This document shows positions 48,748 through 60,600 of a stretch of DNA of 64,000 bases, piece after piece. A model generated the notes under the pieces. The model searched no databases. It saw nothing but the letters and a program-made list of their open reading frames with translations, and was not told the origin of the DNA. The stretch covers positions 4,650,001 through 4,714,000 of the forward strand of contig OX344753.2 in NCBI GenBank assembly GCA_947034885.2, written 5' to 3'. A program made the position numbers and the translations under genes. Numbering within the stretch: position 1 is the stretch's first letter; the number at the start of each line of letters is the position of its first letter. Source of the DNA: Thuidium tamariscinum. Its lineage: Eukaryota; Streptophyta; Bryopsida; Hypnales; Thuidiaceae.

Positions 48748-51700
48748 TCAAAGCTTTTGTCGATTCACTATTGGAGATGGAGCATCAACATATGCTTGAG
48801 CAATCCTCTCTGTATAAACCGGGAGAATGAAATTGAAAGGCGGACTCTGCTCATTTGCATCTTGTACTTGCTCTACTACAGTGTCTCTGCAAGACAAGAA
48901 AAAAAGGTTAGTAAAATACAATGTAATTCAAATATTCTTATAAAATGAAAAATGGTGACTTAACAAATGAATCACAACTTACGCACAAGAGATGAATCAA
49001 TTCCTCTTTGGCTTCTTTGTAGGTGGCTGATCAAGCAGTGGGGTAGTGGCTCTATCCTTGGTTGTAGAAATAGAGGCTGCAACAGGGGCAAACGGGGCAA
49101 TCATAGCCTTGAAAATGAGAGGATCATCTTCTAATGCTAAGATGTGCCGTCTAGTCTCCAAACAAGCCTTGATGGATGAACCTGTTGGAAAACAAAAAAT
49201 ATATGAATAAATTATGAAAAATCAGCTCCAAAGAATGATGAATAGAACTTAAAATTGTAGAAGAAAAAAAATACCTGTTGTAGCTTTGCAATCAAGGACA
49301 ATATCTCCAGGCTTGCAAAATTGTAGGATGAGATCTCGCATAAAGAGTAAGTTCTTCTCACGTGGACCTCTCCATGGAATTTTCTCATTCATAGAAAGGC
49401 TTTCAATATCCGTAAGATTGAAGAGAGCATCATTTTTCTCTAAAGGCTCACCATCATAAGAAGAATCACGATTTTCTTGGAATGAAAACCGTGAAGGAAT
49501 CTCCCGCCAAATAAACAATTGAATCCAAAATCGAACAGACTGCAAACATTGAAAAGTTGAATATTAGAAAGAACTGTATCTCAGAAATTACAATATCAAG
49601 AGAGCTACAGAAATTTCAGAAATCACAATGTCAAGGGAATTACAAAAATTTCAGAAATCACAATGTCAAATAAATCATCAAAACAAAGGACTTTGTAAGT
49701 CTATTTTAGGATAGACTTTCTATAACTTTCTACAAACTACTCACAAACTAAAACTTACAATGTCAAAGAAAATTTCAGAAATTACAATGTCAAGGAAATC
49801 ACAAATATTACAATGTTAAGGAAATTACAAAAATTTCAGAAATCACAATGTCAAAGAAATCACAAAAATGAAGGACTTCAAAGTTAAGGGTAGAGTAGAC
49901 TTTCTATAAATTCCTACAAACTAAAATGTACAATGTCAAAGAAATAATAGAAATTACAATGTCAAGGGAATTACAAAAATTTCAGAAATCACATAAATTT
50001 CAATGTCAAGGGAATTACAGAAAATTTCAGAAATCACAATGTCAAAGAAGTCACATAAACTTTTTCATTTATCGTTAATGATGGATCCCGTGCAGATGCA
50101 AGATGTAGCTCATTGATTCCCCACCAATCTTTGGCCAACTTCATATCATACTGGTCGGCCAACTCATCAACTTCTTTTAGCAATCTTCGATCATCACAAT
50201 GTATGAGTAGGAGGGCACCATCATCATGCAAATACATATCAGCCATCTCAAAGAGAGTCTCAACATAATTCTCTTTGCGCGCATTCCACTCTGGAATTGA
50301 AGTTGAAAGACCTGGAACAGGTAGATTCTCTGGAATGTCTGCAATGATCAAATCAAGTCCTGTATGCTTGTATTCTTTGCAAAAGTCGGATGTGACAGTA
50401 CGATTGCGAGTAGCACTAATCTGCACATTTCATACATGTAAAGTTAGAATTAAAACCTTCAAAGCAATGCCATAAAAGATGAAATGTTGGAATTAAGTTG
50501 AGAATACAATACCTTAGCTATAGTGTCATGCAACCTTATCCATCGAGGATCAGGGCCAGTGGACTCTTGTAAACTATTCAAGAGAGTGATGAGAGAAGTG
50601 CACTCTACAAAGACATGAAGAGAGTCTTTAGGCTCTATCATTGAAGAGCTGGTTGAAGGGAACATGAATCGTTTCTTCTTTCGAATTCGATTACCAGTGG
50701 CATGAATAACATTCGATAAAGAAGAATCTGGAGCAGCAGGTGCAAGGCCATCATCATGGCCTTGGTCTGACATGGGGGTAGTCTCATGACTCTGTGAAGG
50801 CGCGGCTACAAGCTCATTTGCTTGAGACTTCTGTCTTTCGGCTTCTTCTTTCTCTGCCTTCTCTTTCTCCGCCTTCTCTTTGGCCACCCTCTCCATCTCT
50901 TCCTTCTCCTTCTTTGTGAGCCGCTTTTTCTTTGGTGCCTTCTCTTGTGGTTGATTGACTTCTTCTGCATCGTTAGGGTCAAGAATAGCAAGTTGTCCAC
51001 CATCAAAAGCTGTCCTCTCTGCAACCTCTGAGTCAGGGGTGTAATTCCAATGACAATCAAGGTACCACCCTCCCGCTTCCAAATGTGTAGCTTTGAACTT
51101 CTTCAATTGCTCAAATGTAAACATACAAAGATCAGAGTCTTTTTGCAACCAAGAAAGGAAAAAGGGTGGTACAGCTTCTGCTGAAATTGCATTTTTGGGA
51201 AGTAGAACCCGCATAAAGTACCTGAAGTCAAGGAGACAAATGTCATGATTGGCAAGTAATTCATGAATGAAAACAATAAGAACAAACAAAGCATTTTCAT
51301 CAACTTTTAGAAGTAAAGGTAACAAATAGGAACAAAAAAAAAGAAACAATAGAAACTACATAATAAAATATTAAAGCAAGTAGATAAGTGCAATAGCATG
51401 ATAGTACCTGTATACAATACGTCTCATTGCACTCTCTGCTCCAGGGAACTCTTTAAATACAGACTTCTTTGTATAGAGTTTCTGATCTTTGTTTCCAAAG
51501 AACGAGATAAATGCTTTGTCCCAAAGCAAAATGTGCCAACTCTCCATATAATCAGAGGGCATTCGAACACCTTGTATGGTCCAATCTACGACAATGTTTT
51601 CATCTTTGCAAATGTTTGTAACCATCTTAACAACTGCCTCCTCCATCTATTAAAATGAAATGAAGAATGTTAAAAATACAATAAAATGAAATCATAATAA

Positions 51701-54700
51701 GTGCAAGAAAGAAATGATTTGCGGTCACAATACAATACCTCAGTCCAAAAAGATGCTTTATTGATCCAAGAATCCCAAAAGAGGTCTTTATCCTTGGACC
51801 CTGGAAAGCGATAAGATTGTTGAACCGTCAAAGATGCATTCCACCACCTTAACCACCGTGCCTTGTGTTTTGCTTCAATGTTAGCGGTGGCAATTTTTTG
51901 AAGCTTTTCAATCGTCATTTCAGGATTTGGATATTCACTGAAGTGTCTATCAATCTGAGCACATAAAAACATTTATATTAGATTGAAATGATGCAATGTA
52001 TAGATAAATTCAGAGATTACAAGTTTAAATGGAATACAAATGAACTCATACCTCTTTGAGAAAATCATTTCCGTTCTTTGGATTTGCCACCGCTAGGTAT
52101 TTGTCAAAGTCTTTGGCATGAACAGCCTTGATAAACTTGTCTGAGGCATTTTTCATTGCTTCCCAAATGCCTGGAGCAGTCCTTTCTTGGAGTGGTGTCC
52201 GCATCGTGTACTCTTGAGCTGCTTCATCGGCAGCCAATGCAATCTCCCGCTACAATTGAAAATTACAAAAATTACAATGTCAAAGGAAATTTCAGGAATT
52301 ACAATGTGAAAGAAATCATAGAATTGACAATGTTCATAGAATAACAAAAATTTCAGAAATTACAATGTCAAAGACACTACAGAAATTACAATGTCACAAG
52401 AATTACAAAAGATTTCAGAAATCACAATGTCAAAGAAATCATATAAATAGAGGACTTCAAAATTTATTATAGAATAGACTTTCTATAAACTAAAACTTAC
52501 AATGCCAAAGGAACTACAAAAATTTCAAAAATCACATTGTCTAGAGAACTACAAAAATTTCAGAAATCACACTATCAAGGGAACTACAACAATTTCAGAA
52601 ATCACATTGTCAAGAAAACTACAAAAATCTTAGGAATCACATTGTCAAGGGAACTACAAAAATTTCAGAAATCACACTATCAAGGGAACTACAAAAATTT
52701 CAGAAACTACACTATCAATGGAACTACAAAAATTTCAGAAACCACACTATGAAGGGAACTACAAAAATTTCAGAAATCACACTATCAAAGGAACTACAGA
52801 AATTTCAGAAATCACACTATCAAGGGAACTACAAAAATCTTAGGAATCACATTGTCAAGGGAACTACAAAAATTTCAAAAATCACACTATCAATGGAACT
52901 ACAAAAATTTCAGAAACTACACTATCAAAGGAACTACAAAAATTTCAGAAATCACACTATCAATGGAACTACAAAAATTTCAGAAATCACACTATCAAGG
53001 GAACTACAAAAATCTTAGGAATCACATTGTCAAGGGAACTACAAAAATTTCAAAAATCACACTATCAAGGGAACTACAAAAATTTCAGAGACCACACTAT
53101 CAAGGGAATTACAAAAATTTCAGAAATCACACTATCAAAGGAACTACAGAAATTTCAGAAATCACACTATCAAGGGAACTACAAAAATTTCAGAAACCAC
53201 AAACTGAAACTTATAATGTCAAAAGAAATTTCAGAAATTACAATGTCAAAAACATCACTGAAATCACAATGTCAAAAAAAATCACAGAAATTACAATGCT
53301 AAAGGATTGTCAAAGATATTACAATATCAAAAGAATGTCAAAGAAATTACAGAAATGACATATAAATGTTGCAAGAAAAACAAATTGGAAATGTGATTGC
53401 ACCTTATACAAAAAGGAGATGAAGACATTGACTGTCAAAGAAAACCAACTCAGTCTCATTGCCTTCACCTTCTCACAATATTCGTACTCTTCAGGAGATA
53501 TAAGGTCCTTGAAATCAGCAAGAGGTAAAACTCCAAAATTTCGAATTCGCCGCAATCGAGCTGGAATTGTGCTCTTCACATGATCATGCTCAGTAGACCT
53601 ACACATTATACAATGCATTTGCATGAGAATGAAATCAAATTTCATGGCAATGAATTCATATTTAGATTCTTCACAAATAAATTTAAATAGAATAAGAAAC
53701 GTACCAGTTAATATCACTCATTGCATTTAACAAGTTTGCCACTTGACCTCTTGGATCCAATATAATGCAATGAACTCGCCAATGCCAATTAAGTTCTATA
53801 GGATGATAGTTGGTGATGTGTCGCATCCATGTCGAGACACGATGATTTCCATCCCACATATAAAACATCTTGCCTCTCAATTGGGCAAGGTCATCATCAA
53901 CCATCAACTCTTTCTCAAACTCCTCATTCACATGTTGCCAATGAGGACTCCACTTTGCAATTTTTTCTTCAGTCACGTCCATAGTTTTTTCGAAATTGTT
54001 GTATGGTGATATATATAGAACCCGATCACCATCTCGATAGCCAGTCATAAACTCACTCTCCAATCTCTGAACATCCATTTCACCAACCGGTCGAACCTTG
54101 TCCATAACAATCATTCGACAAAGAGGTATCTCAAGGCGTGATCTAGAAACTGGTTGGATACGCAATGTGTTGATGAGTCCTGTAGTGTCCACTTTAAGCT
54201 GTTTGCGGTGGAGTTGCTCACTCTCCAATACACTTGTTACATCAACTAGACATTCACATCTTGGTTCATCATCTTCAAGATCAATAGATGCAACCTTCAA
54301 AAAAATGATAGATAAAATGGCATTAGAGAAGAGAGTGATTTACATTTAAAACTTGTTGTTTTGAATAATTGTACATACACAAAGTAATGGAAAGGACATG
54401 AAGTTGAGAACATGTAGAAATTTCATTTACCTCAACAATTGGAGGTGCAACTCTTCCCGTTTCTCCTGTAACAACTCTCTCACCATCATTGTTGTTCTCA
54501 CCTTCTTCCTCCTCGACATATGTGATTTCAGTTTCCTATTCTTCATTCATCTGATTAGTTGAAATCATTGAAGAAAACTTGACATAAATCCTCCATTATT
54601 TATAAATGAAGATGAAAGGAAAATGAACTCATTCTTGATTCTTGTTTACAACATCGTAGTATACAAATAAGACAACACAAATACAACAACATTGACAACT

Positions 54701-55404
54701 GAATTCCTAAATAATCTCAAAGCTCTAAAAAATTTCCACAATGCATATCCAATTTCGTTTGAATTGAAGTAAACGGCTAAAATCAGCTAAAATCAGCTAA
54801 AAACTCATTCTATTAGAAAACTAGAGAAGCTACAAAGAAATCATGAAATGGCATCTTTTCTCAAAATTCAGCCTAAAGTAGTACAAGTTATGGACAGCCT
54901 CGTCAACGAGGACTATATGATTGAGTATAGTTCAAACCAAAACATTGGCATTGATCCAAAGAATGTGCAAATATTGTCCTTCAAATTTTTTTTGTTAAGA
55001 ACAGCCCAACAATCTTAGCATTTTTCAATTAGATTCGAAGTTGTTTTGAGTGTCCTCATCAATGAGGACTCCTCGAAATAGTCGTGTGTAATTCAACCTA
55101 ACGATCTAAACAAAGAATGTATAATTTTAGGTTTTTTTGTCAACGAAGATTTCCCGAAAGGGCTGTAAACAAACCAATGTTGATTAGGGTAGTCGCCGTT
55201 TTGGGTATCCTCGTCAACGAGGACTCCTCAAAACTGCACGCCCCGCAATTGCTGCCCCCCCCCCCCGAAAATACACAAAACTTCGAACTAGAAATGACAG
55301 AGAAAAAATTAGAAGAGAAAACAAACCTCGATGTCTGGCTGAGTGTCTTCTTGCGTTCTATGCGAAGCCACCGCCGAACGCTCTGCAAATTCTCCCTCTT
55401 CCAT
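48748..55404 (-). CDS. ParB/sulfiredoxin-like plus permuted DNA methyltransferase-like fusion protein
   Basis: Exons: 55404-55327, 54535-54431, 54294-53705, 53598-53403, 52249-52052, 51954-51739, 51646-51408, 51221-50513, 50420-50061, 49539-49275, 49181-48997; all junctions keep frame, 1,046 residues to a TGA at 48999-48997. Order: acidic N-terminus (ITYVEEEEGENNND); ParB/Srx-like domain about 62-250 with KMFYMWDGNHRVSTWMRH at 203-220; helical middle, including a Lys/Glu-rich stretch KKRLTKKEKEEMERVAKEK; methyltransferase-like part from about 778 with LDLIIADIPENL (motif IV position, Asp805) followed by ILQFCKPGDIVLDCKATTG and ETRRHILALEDDPLIF (motif I). Order IV then I is the beta class, as in bacterial/phage ParB-methylase fusions (COG1475/COG0863). 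DPPY reads DIPE and FxGxG is eroded, so activity is doubtful. A further in-frame exon (48886-48748) follows a donor 14 bp past the TGA, suggesting loss of about 50 residues. Nuclear function unknown. Confidence 0.7.
49560..50045. repeat. Scattered minisatellite-related units in intron between exons 9 and 10
   Basis: Phrases such as AATTACAAAAATTTCAGAAA and TCACAATGTCAAGG recur about ten times, interrupted by a unique-looking 80-bp block (AAAGGACTTTGTAAGTC) that itself recurs near 49860 and 52440. These are the same words as in the array at 52260-53350. Confidence 0.8.
52260..53350. repeat. 35-bp minisatellite in intron 4 of the ParB-methyltransferase-like gene
   Basis: Core 52500-53205: about twenty head-to-tail copies of a 35-bp unit formed by ATCACACTATCAAGGGAACT followed by ACAAAAATTTCAGAA. 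A variant with AAATCTTAGGAATCACATTG recurs at about 52626, 52836 and 53011, i.e. at intervals of 6 and 5 units. Edges are degenerate. Because 35 is not a multiple of 3 and the unit lacks stops in any plus-strand frame, long frames (up to 168 codons) cross it without being genes. Confidence 0.92.
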
Positions 55405-55456
55405 TTGCAGCAACAATCGCCACAAATCGTACGCAAAAAAGATGCCTCGTCAACGA
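54898..55456. promoter_or_regulatory. Phased 14-bp palindromes in intron 1 and 5' region
   Basis: CCTCGTCAACGAGG (arms CCTCGT/ACGAGG) at 54898-54911 and 55209-55222, a matched variant CCTCATCAATGAGG at 55054-55067, and a partial copy CCTCGTCAACGAGC at 55445-55458 about 40 bp before the start codon. The first three are 156 and 155 bp apart inside a loose tandem repeat that also repeats CAAAGAATGT. The variant keeps near-symmetry, so selection on the palindrome is possible. Confidence 0.6.
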
Positions 55457-56118
55457 GCGATCTTCCTCTGCGCCAAACCCTCAGCAACTTTGACGCACGA
55501 TTGGACTGGTTTGCAATGCTGGCCTCGGGGAAGGAAAAAAAAAGAGTACAAAATTGGTAGATTTAGGTCAGCGCTTTATTTTGAATAGCAAATGTAATTT
55601 TGAGTAATTTGGTTTGAAATTTTTTCATACGTAGATTATAACCTTACAGTTAACTCCAAATTTTTTTAGAATTTTTAGACTCACTACTGATTTTACAAAA
55701 ATCATCAAAGTTCACAAAAAAGTCCACGGGCAAGATTTGCCTAAAAATCTTCTGATTCTGAAGATTTCAGACTAGGTTCCAATCTGCTGAAATCATTTTT
55801 AGGCCATAAAACATTCAATAACCATCCAATTTTTATGTGCCATACACCATTGGAATCGTCTTCTTAAAATACACGAGAAGGTCTTCCCTGTCAAATGAAG
55901 CTCTACCAAAAAAAAATACATACTAATTCAACAAACAACCTAATCATTTTGGTATCTATTCTTCTATACTTTCAAGCATCTTCTGGCTTTGTTATGTAAT
56001 GAACTAGTAAATAAGTACTTAACAAGTGTTCTTCTAAACAAATTCTCACTACATCTTATTTAAAACATCAACTTCAAATGATCAAATAATATGATATACT
56101 TATCAAATTTTGTCTACT

Positions 56119-56478
56119 TTAGGCAGGTTCTTCGCTATCTTCGTCACTCTCGTCCTCGCTCTCGTCCTTACTCTGATCGTCTTCTTCGCCATGTATGTTG
56201 TCCTCATCTCTTTCAACCATAGATATTGGTTCTTCAATAATCTTATCAAGACATGAAATACCGTCACCAACTATGTCGGCTACTTCTTGGTCACCAAAAT
56301 CAAGTGCTTTAGACGTCTCACCATAGCTATGCTTTCCTCTACTTAAAATTTTGGCCCCTCTCATCTTAGCTCTTGATCTGGCCTTCGGAGTTGTGTAATA
56401 TAGTTTGCGTCTTTTTCTCTTCTTTTTTATCAACCTACTTGCAACCTGAGACTTAAGGATCTTGATTTCTTCAAGCAT
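56119..56478 (-). CDS. Unrecognised basic-then-acidic protein, probably nuclear
   Basis: ATG frame of 119 codons: MLEEIKILKSQVASRLIKKK start with a very basic run (KKKRKRRK, a likely nuclear localisation signal), ALDFGDQEVADIVGDGISC in the middle and an acidic tail (DDQSKDESEDESDEDSEEPA). The ATG directly follows GTAGATCAG, an acceptor-like sequence, so this may be a last exon whose upstream exons I could not find in 56480-57690. It lies between the methyltransferase-like gene and the transposase relic, on the strand of the former. No family recognised. Confidence 0.4.
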   Translation of the reverse strand: MLEEIKILKSQVASRLIKKKRKRRKLYYTTPKARSRAKMRGAKILSRGKHSYGETSKALDFGDQEVADIVGDGISCLDKIIEEPISMVERDEDNIHGEEDDQSKDESEDESDEDSEEPA

Positions 56479-57696
56479 CTGATCTACCACACATACATTT
56501 GGAAACAAGCATCACAATAATACCGTCTCTATCACCTCCAAATTATCTATCATTCAACCCTACTAGCTGTAGACATAGTTCTAACAAACATTGAGTCTAA
56601 TTTAAATAATGTTTTTAGCTATTCAAAGCCTTCAAAAATTGACAAAGGTGCATTATTCTCATCTCTCACAAATCTACAATCTTCTTTCACAACAAGAGTA
56701 AAAATCACCTACTGGATGCATAGCTACTGTAACACAAACTCAAAACGCTTTCAAGACCAAAGAAGTATTACAATGATGTCCTACAACTTTAATAAAGATG
56801 GTAAGCAAGATGTACTAACAAGAAAAACTTAAACTCTCTGGCAACGGTAAATGACAATTGTACAAGTCTGAAGTTTATCCAAATTTTGAAATCTGACGGA
56901 TCTGTTATTCTAAATGTTATTTCTTGTATAAATACTCTATCAATCTTCTACTATAACGTAAACCTGCAGGTGGATTTGGCGCTCCCACTACTTAAATGTT
57001 TGTATTTTCTTTGATTCTTTGTTCCTGTTTCATACAAATGACGGCTACTTCTAATGTGGGCCACTTCTAATGTAGGCCACTTCAAACTAAATCTTCACAT
57101 ATATTATATTTCATTTATTTTTAATTCATAATTCATATTTATTATTAAATTAATTAATATTAGACATGTTTATTTTCAAAATCGGATCATCATTAATCTA
57201 ACTATGTTGACCACTTCAAACCAACATCTTAACATATACTATATTTCATTTATTTTTTAATTCATAATTCATAATCATTATTAAATTAATTAACATGAGA
57301 CATGTTTATTTTCATAATTAGATTCTTATTAATCTAATTAATTTATTCAAGTTTATACTATTATTAATAAATTTGGTACTATGTTTTATTGTCTACTATG
57401 TCAGTATGTCAGTATGTCACCATTAGGTGTTTTTAGTTTGCTTCTCTTTTCTAATGAGGTTCTTTTAAGAGATCAAGATTAATGTCACTTCTTGAACTCT
57501 TGTCAGAATTCATCATTGAGAAATTTTCAAACGATTTTCTAACTATTACTAAAGCCGTTGTAAACTACTTCATCATCATATTTGCTAACTACATATTTGT
57601 TTCCAGCACAATCTCTTTCTTTTCAATTCATTTCTTCTGAGTGCAGTATGGACGTAAATTAGAATGGTATCTTCATGAGACTTCAATCTTTAAGCA
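56479..57696. other. Intergenic spacer between divergent genes
   Basis: A direct repeat of about 170 bp is visible: 57060-57185 and 57205-57330 share CTTCA(A/C)ACTAA..., ATATTTCATTTATTTTTAAT, TTCATAATTCATA, AAATTAATTAA and GACATGTTTATTTTCA. No gene seen. Confidence 0.6.
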
Positions 57697-60600
57697 ATGG
57701 TAGACTTTACAGAGATGGCTATTGTAAGGACGAATGGTGAAGGGATTCCAATAACGTTTCTAGTAGGCAAAGATGGATTTGCTGTGGTTTCTACGTTTCG
57801 ATTAAGTCTTAGGTTTCAGTTGAACGAGGACTCACTTTATATTGATGAAGAGGTGTTCGATGATCATAGTGGAGACCTTACTCATACAATTGGTCAAGTC
57901 CCTGTTTCAGATGGTGTTGGTAGATTGTGGCATTTGAAGCCTGGTCAATTTAGGGTGTATGGATTGCGTGAATCCATTATGGTAACTTCTACGAGTGTTT
58001 TTACATCTCGTCAGTCCTCTACGTCCTCTCGTGAAACACCTTTAACAACACGAGTTAAATTAGAGCTTGGTTTGAATGATGTCACCATTCTAAGTGATGA
58101 TTCAGATGACAATTCTCCTAAGCAACTGCAAAGCTCTAAGATTCGATGTCATGAGTCAACTTTACCAAGTTCTAGTACTTTGCCAAGCTCTAGTACATTG
58201 CCAAGCTCTAGTATTTTGCCCAATTCTAGTACTTTGCCCAGCTCGAGTACTTTACCCAGCTCAAGTACTTTACCTAGCTCAAGTACTTTGCCGAGTTCTT
58301 ATGAGCCATTATTTGCCAATCCCTCTAGTAGCAACAAATCTATTACATCTGTCATTGATTGTTTAAGAGAATTGCGTACACTGAAGGAATGTAGAAATGT
58401 CTTGAAAAAAATTGATTATGACACTATTACTATTCATAGAGTGAGCGTATTACCTCCAACTTTCAATGGAGATGTCATTTTTGAGTTTCCACCACTTACT
58501 ACCTCCACTGCTCTATCTCAAGTTAAGCAAATGAGTGGGATGGATAAGCGGTATGATGGGCATGTCTGGTCTAAAACTATTACAACAAATATAACAAATA
58601 CCATGGGATTATCATTCCGTACATCTTCATGTGTAGGACATCTTCAGTGCATCAATCCGGGCTATGAGTTTCTTAGTCGTATTCATCGAACCAAGCCTGT
58701 CAATGAACTAGAATGGGAAGGGTTCACACCATCACTATTTGAAGTAGGAAGTGCACATCCTCAAGGATCAACACTTGTTTGTAAAATATGCAAGCAACCT
58801 CCATCCTGTATTGCTCGATGTTCTGCAAGGGTATATTATGTGTTTGGAAAACAGAACTTCTCTCGTGCATTTATACATCTTGGCATTCATCAACATCCTG
58901 TCAAAGATGGTGAACTTAGAGACATCAAGAAGCGAATCCGTATTTTTATTGGTGAACAAATGGAGAGAACACCAGTTACGACAAACTCTTCAATTGTGTT
59001 GGAGGCTACAAAAGAACTTGTGGGAGAATTATTGCTACGTCCAGATGAAGTTCCAGTGAAGACCCTCAACATTGATGAACTTCTTCCAGTTCTTGACAAG
59101 TGTAAATATTTCAGCTCTCCAAATATTCGAAATGAGGTAACTTCATTCAAATACTTAAGGAGGTTTGGAGTTATGGATAGCATTACAAAATTGAGGGGTA
59201 CAAGCTCTTGGGCATTTGTTCAAGAGAATAAATTTCCAGGTCAAGGATCGGATATGGATAAAGTTTTTGTCTTCAAAATGTCGGAAGTTGGACCCGGTAG
59301 TGGACTAGACTTGGTCAAGCGAATGCAACTCGACGGTGACCTTTAAGATGCTTGGTTAATGTTTGATCATGTTAAACGTGTTAAAGGTTGGACTACCATG
59401 ATATGTCATGTCTACGACTCCATGTATTGTTGTGTTATGACTATTGCCATCTGTGATATGCAATCTGAAGACTGTGCTGCTCAAATTATATTTTGAAAAA
59501 ACTTGAATTCGGTTCTTGCAAGACATGGTGTATCTCACCTTAAATTCAAGGGATTTATGGCTGATAGTGCCCAAGCAAATTGGAATGCTGTGAGGACAAT
59601 CTATGGATCAGGTGACATTCATGTTCCAATGAAAAACCAAGAAAGGACTTGTCTTTTCCATTGGACTCAATCAATGGAAAAGCATACAAAAGCTGATATT
59701 CGATCAGACTTACAAGATCAGCATCGTTTGCTATGCAAATAATACAAGAATGTTATTTCCTCTGAAGAATCAGAAACTCGATATCTTGCCATTAAAGCTT
59801 GGTGGTTATCATCTGGTGCTACGACAGAAGAAGGACTTCATTGATTGGAACTTTGGCTATCGTTCTGGCATTTCCGTTACCACCAATGGGGAGGATTTGA
59901 ACAACTTGTAAGTATCTATTCTTCATCTATTCTATTTCAAATATCTATTTGTTTAAATCTATTTATAGCAAAAAATTCAAAATTTAATTTTATAACCATT
60001 ACTAATCATTTGGACAATGTCAATTTGAAAATGTATGTATAGTATACATGATTTCACTACAATTCTTATAATTACTATAAATAGATCATCAAAGACAGTA
60101 TGGGTTATTATTTATTGCATTATTAATCAAAAAAATTATATTAAATTAGAGACTAATAATCCTTGTCAACAAAGATCATGAAATTTGAATCTTCAATTAT
60201 TTTATTTTTGTAATACTAAAAGTAGACATAATTTAGCATGTCTTGCCACTTCATCAACAACAATGACACAGCTTAACCTCCTTTCCTAGTTTTTTGATAA
60301 AAAAATGACATGAACTAAAAAAGAGGTCTGTTTTCTTTGTCTTTGATGATAGAAAGTTTATTGTCTTTTCTTGATTCATATTATAATTTCCTTCTTACTT
60401 TAATTACTAGTTATACTATCAATATTAATAGTAATAATGTTATACTTACAATACATTTATATTTTTTTCTAACAAAATTTTCATTTTTGATTTCATTGTC
60501 ATTTCAGAATCTGAGTGAATCTGAGCTCGCGGAAATGCCTTCTTGCAATTTAGCCGAAACTGTCCATAACAAGTGGCTTCAACAATCTGGAAATCGAGGA

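Noticed and set aside
50806..51060. Arg/Lys-rich small protein frame
   Set aside because: A shifted reading of the Lys/Glu-rich repeat-like part of exon 8.
52537..53358. Long plus-strand frames rich in ELQKFQKSHYQ-like peptides, possible repeat protein
   Set aside because: They arise from the 35-bp minisatellite, whose length is not a multiple of three and which has no stops, so all three frames are open. The region is an intron of the minus-strand gene.
54536..54556. MNEE upstream of exon 2 as an alternative start of the fusion gene
   Set aside because: An in-frame TAG follows immediately; that TAG supplies the acceptor for the exon beginning GAAACTGAAATC.
55117..55560. 147-codon plus-strand frame opposite the first exon of the fusion gene
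   Set aside because: It is antisense to exon 1 and its leader and has no recognisable features.
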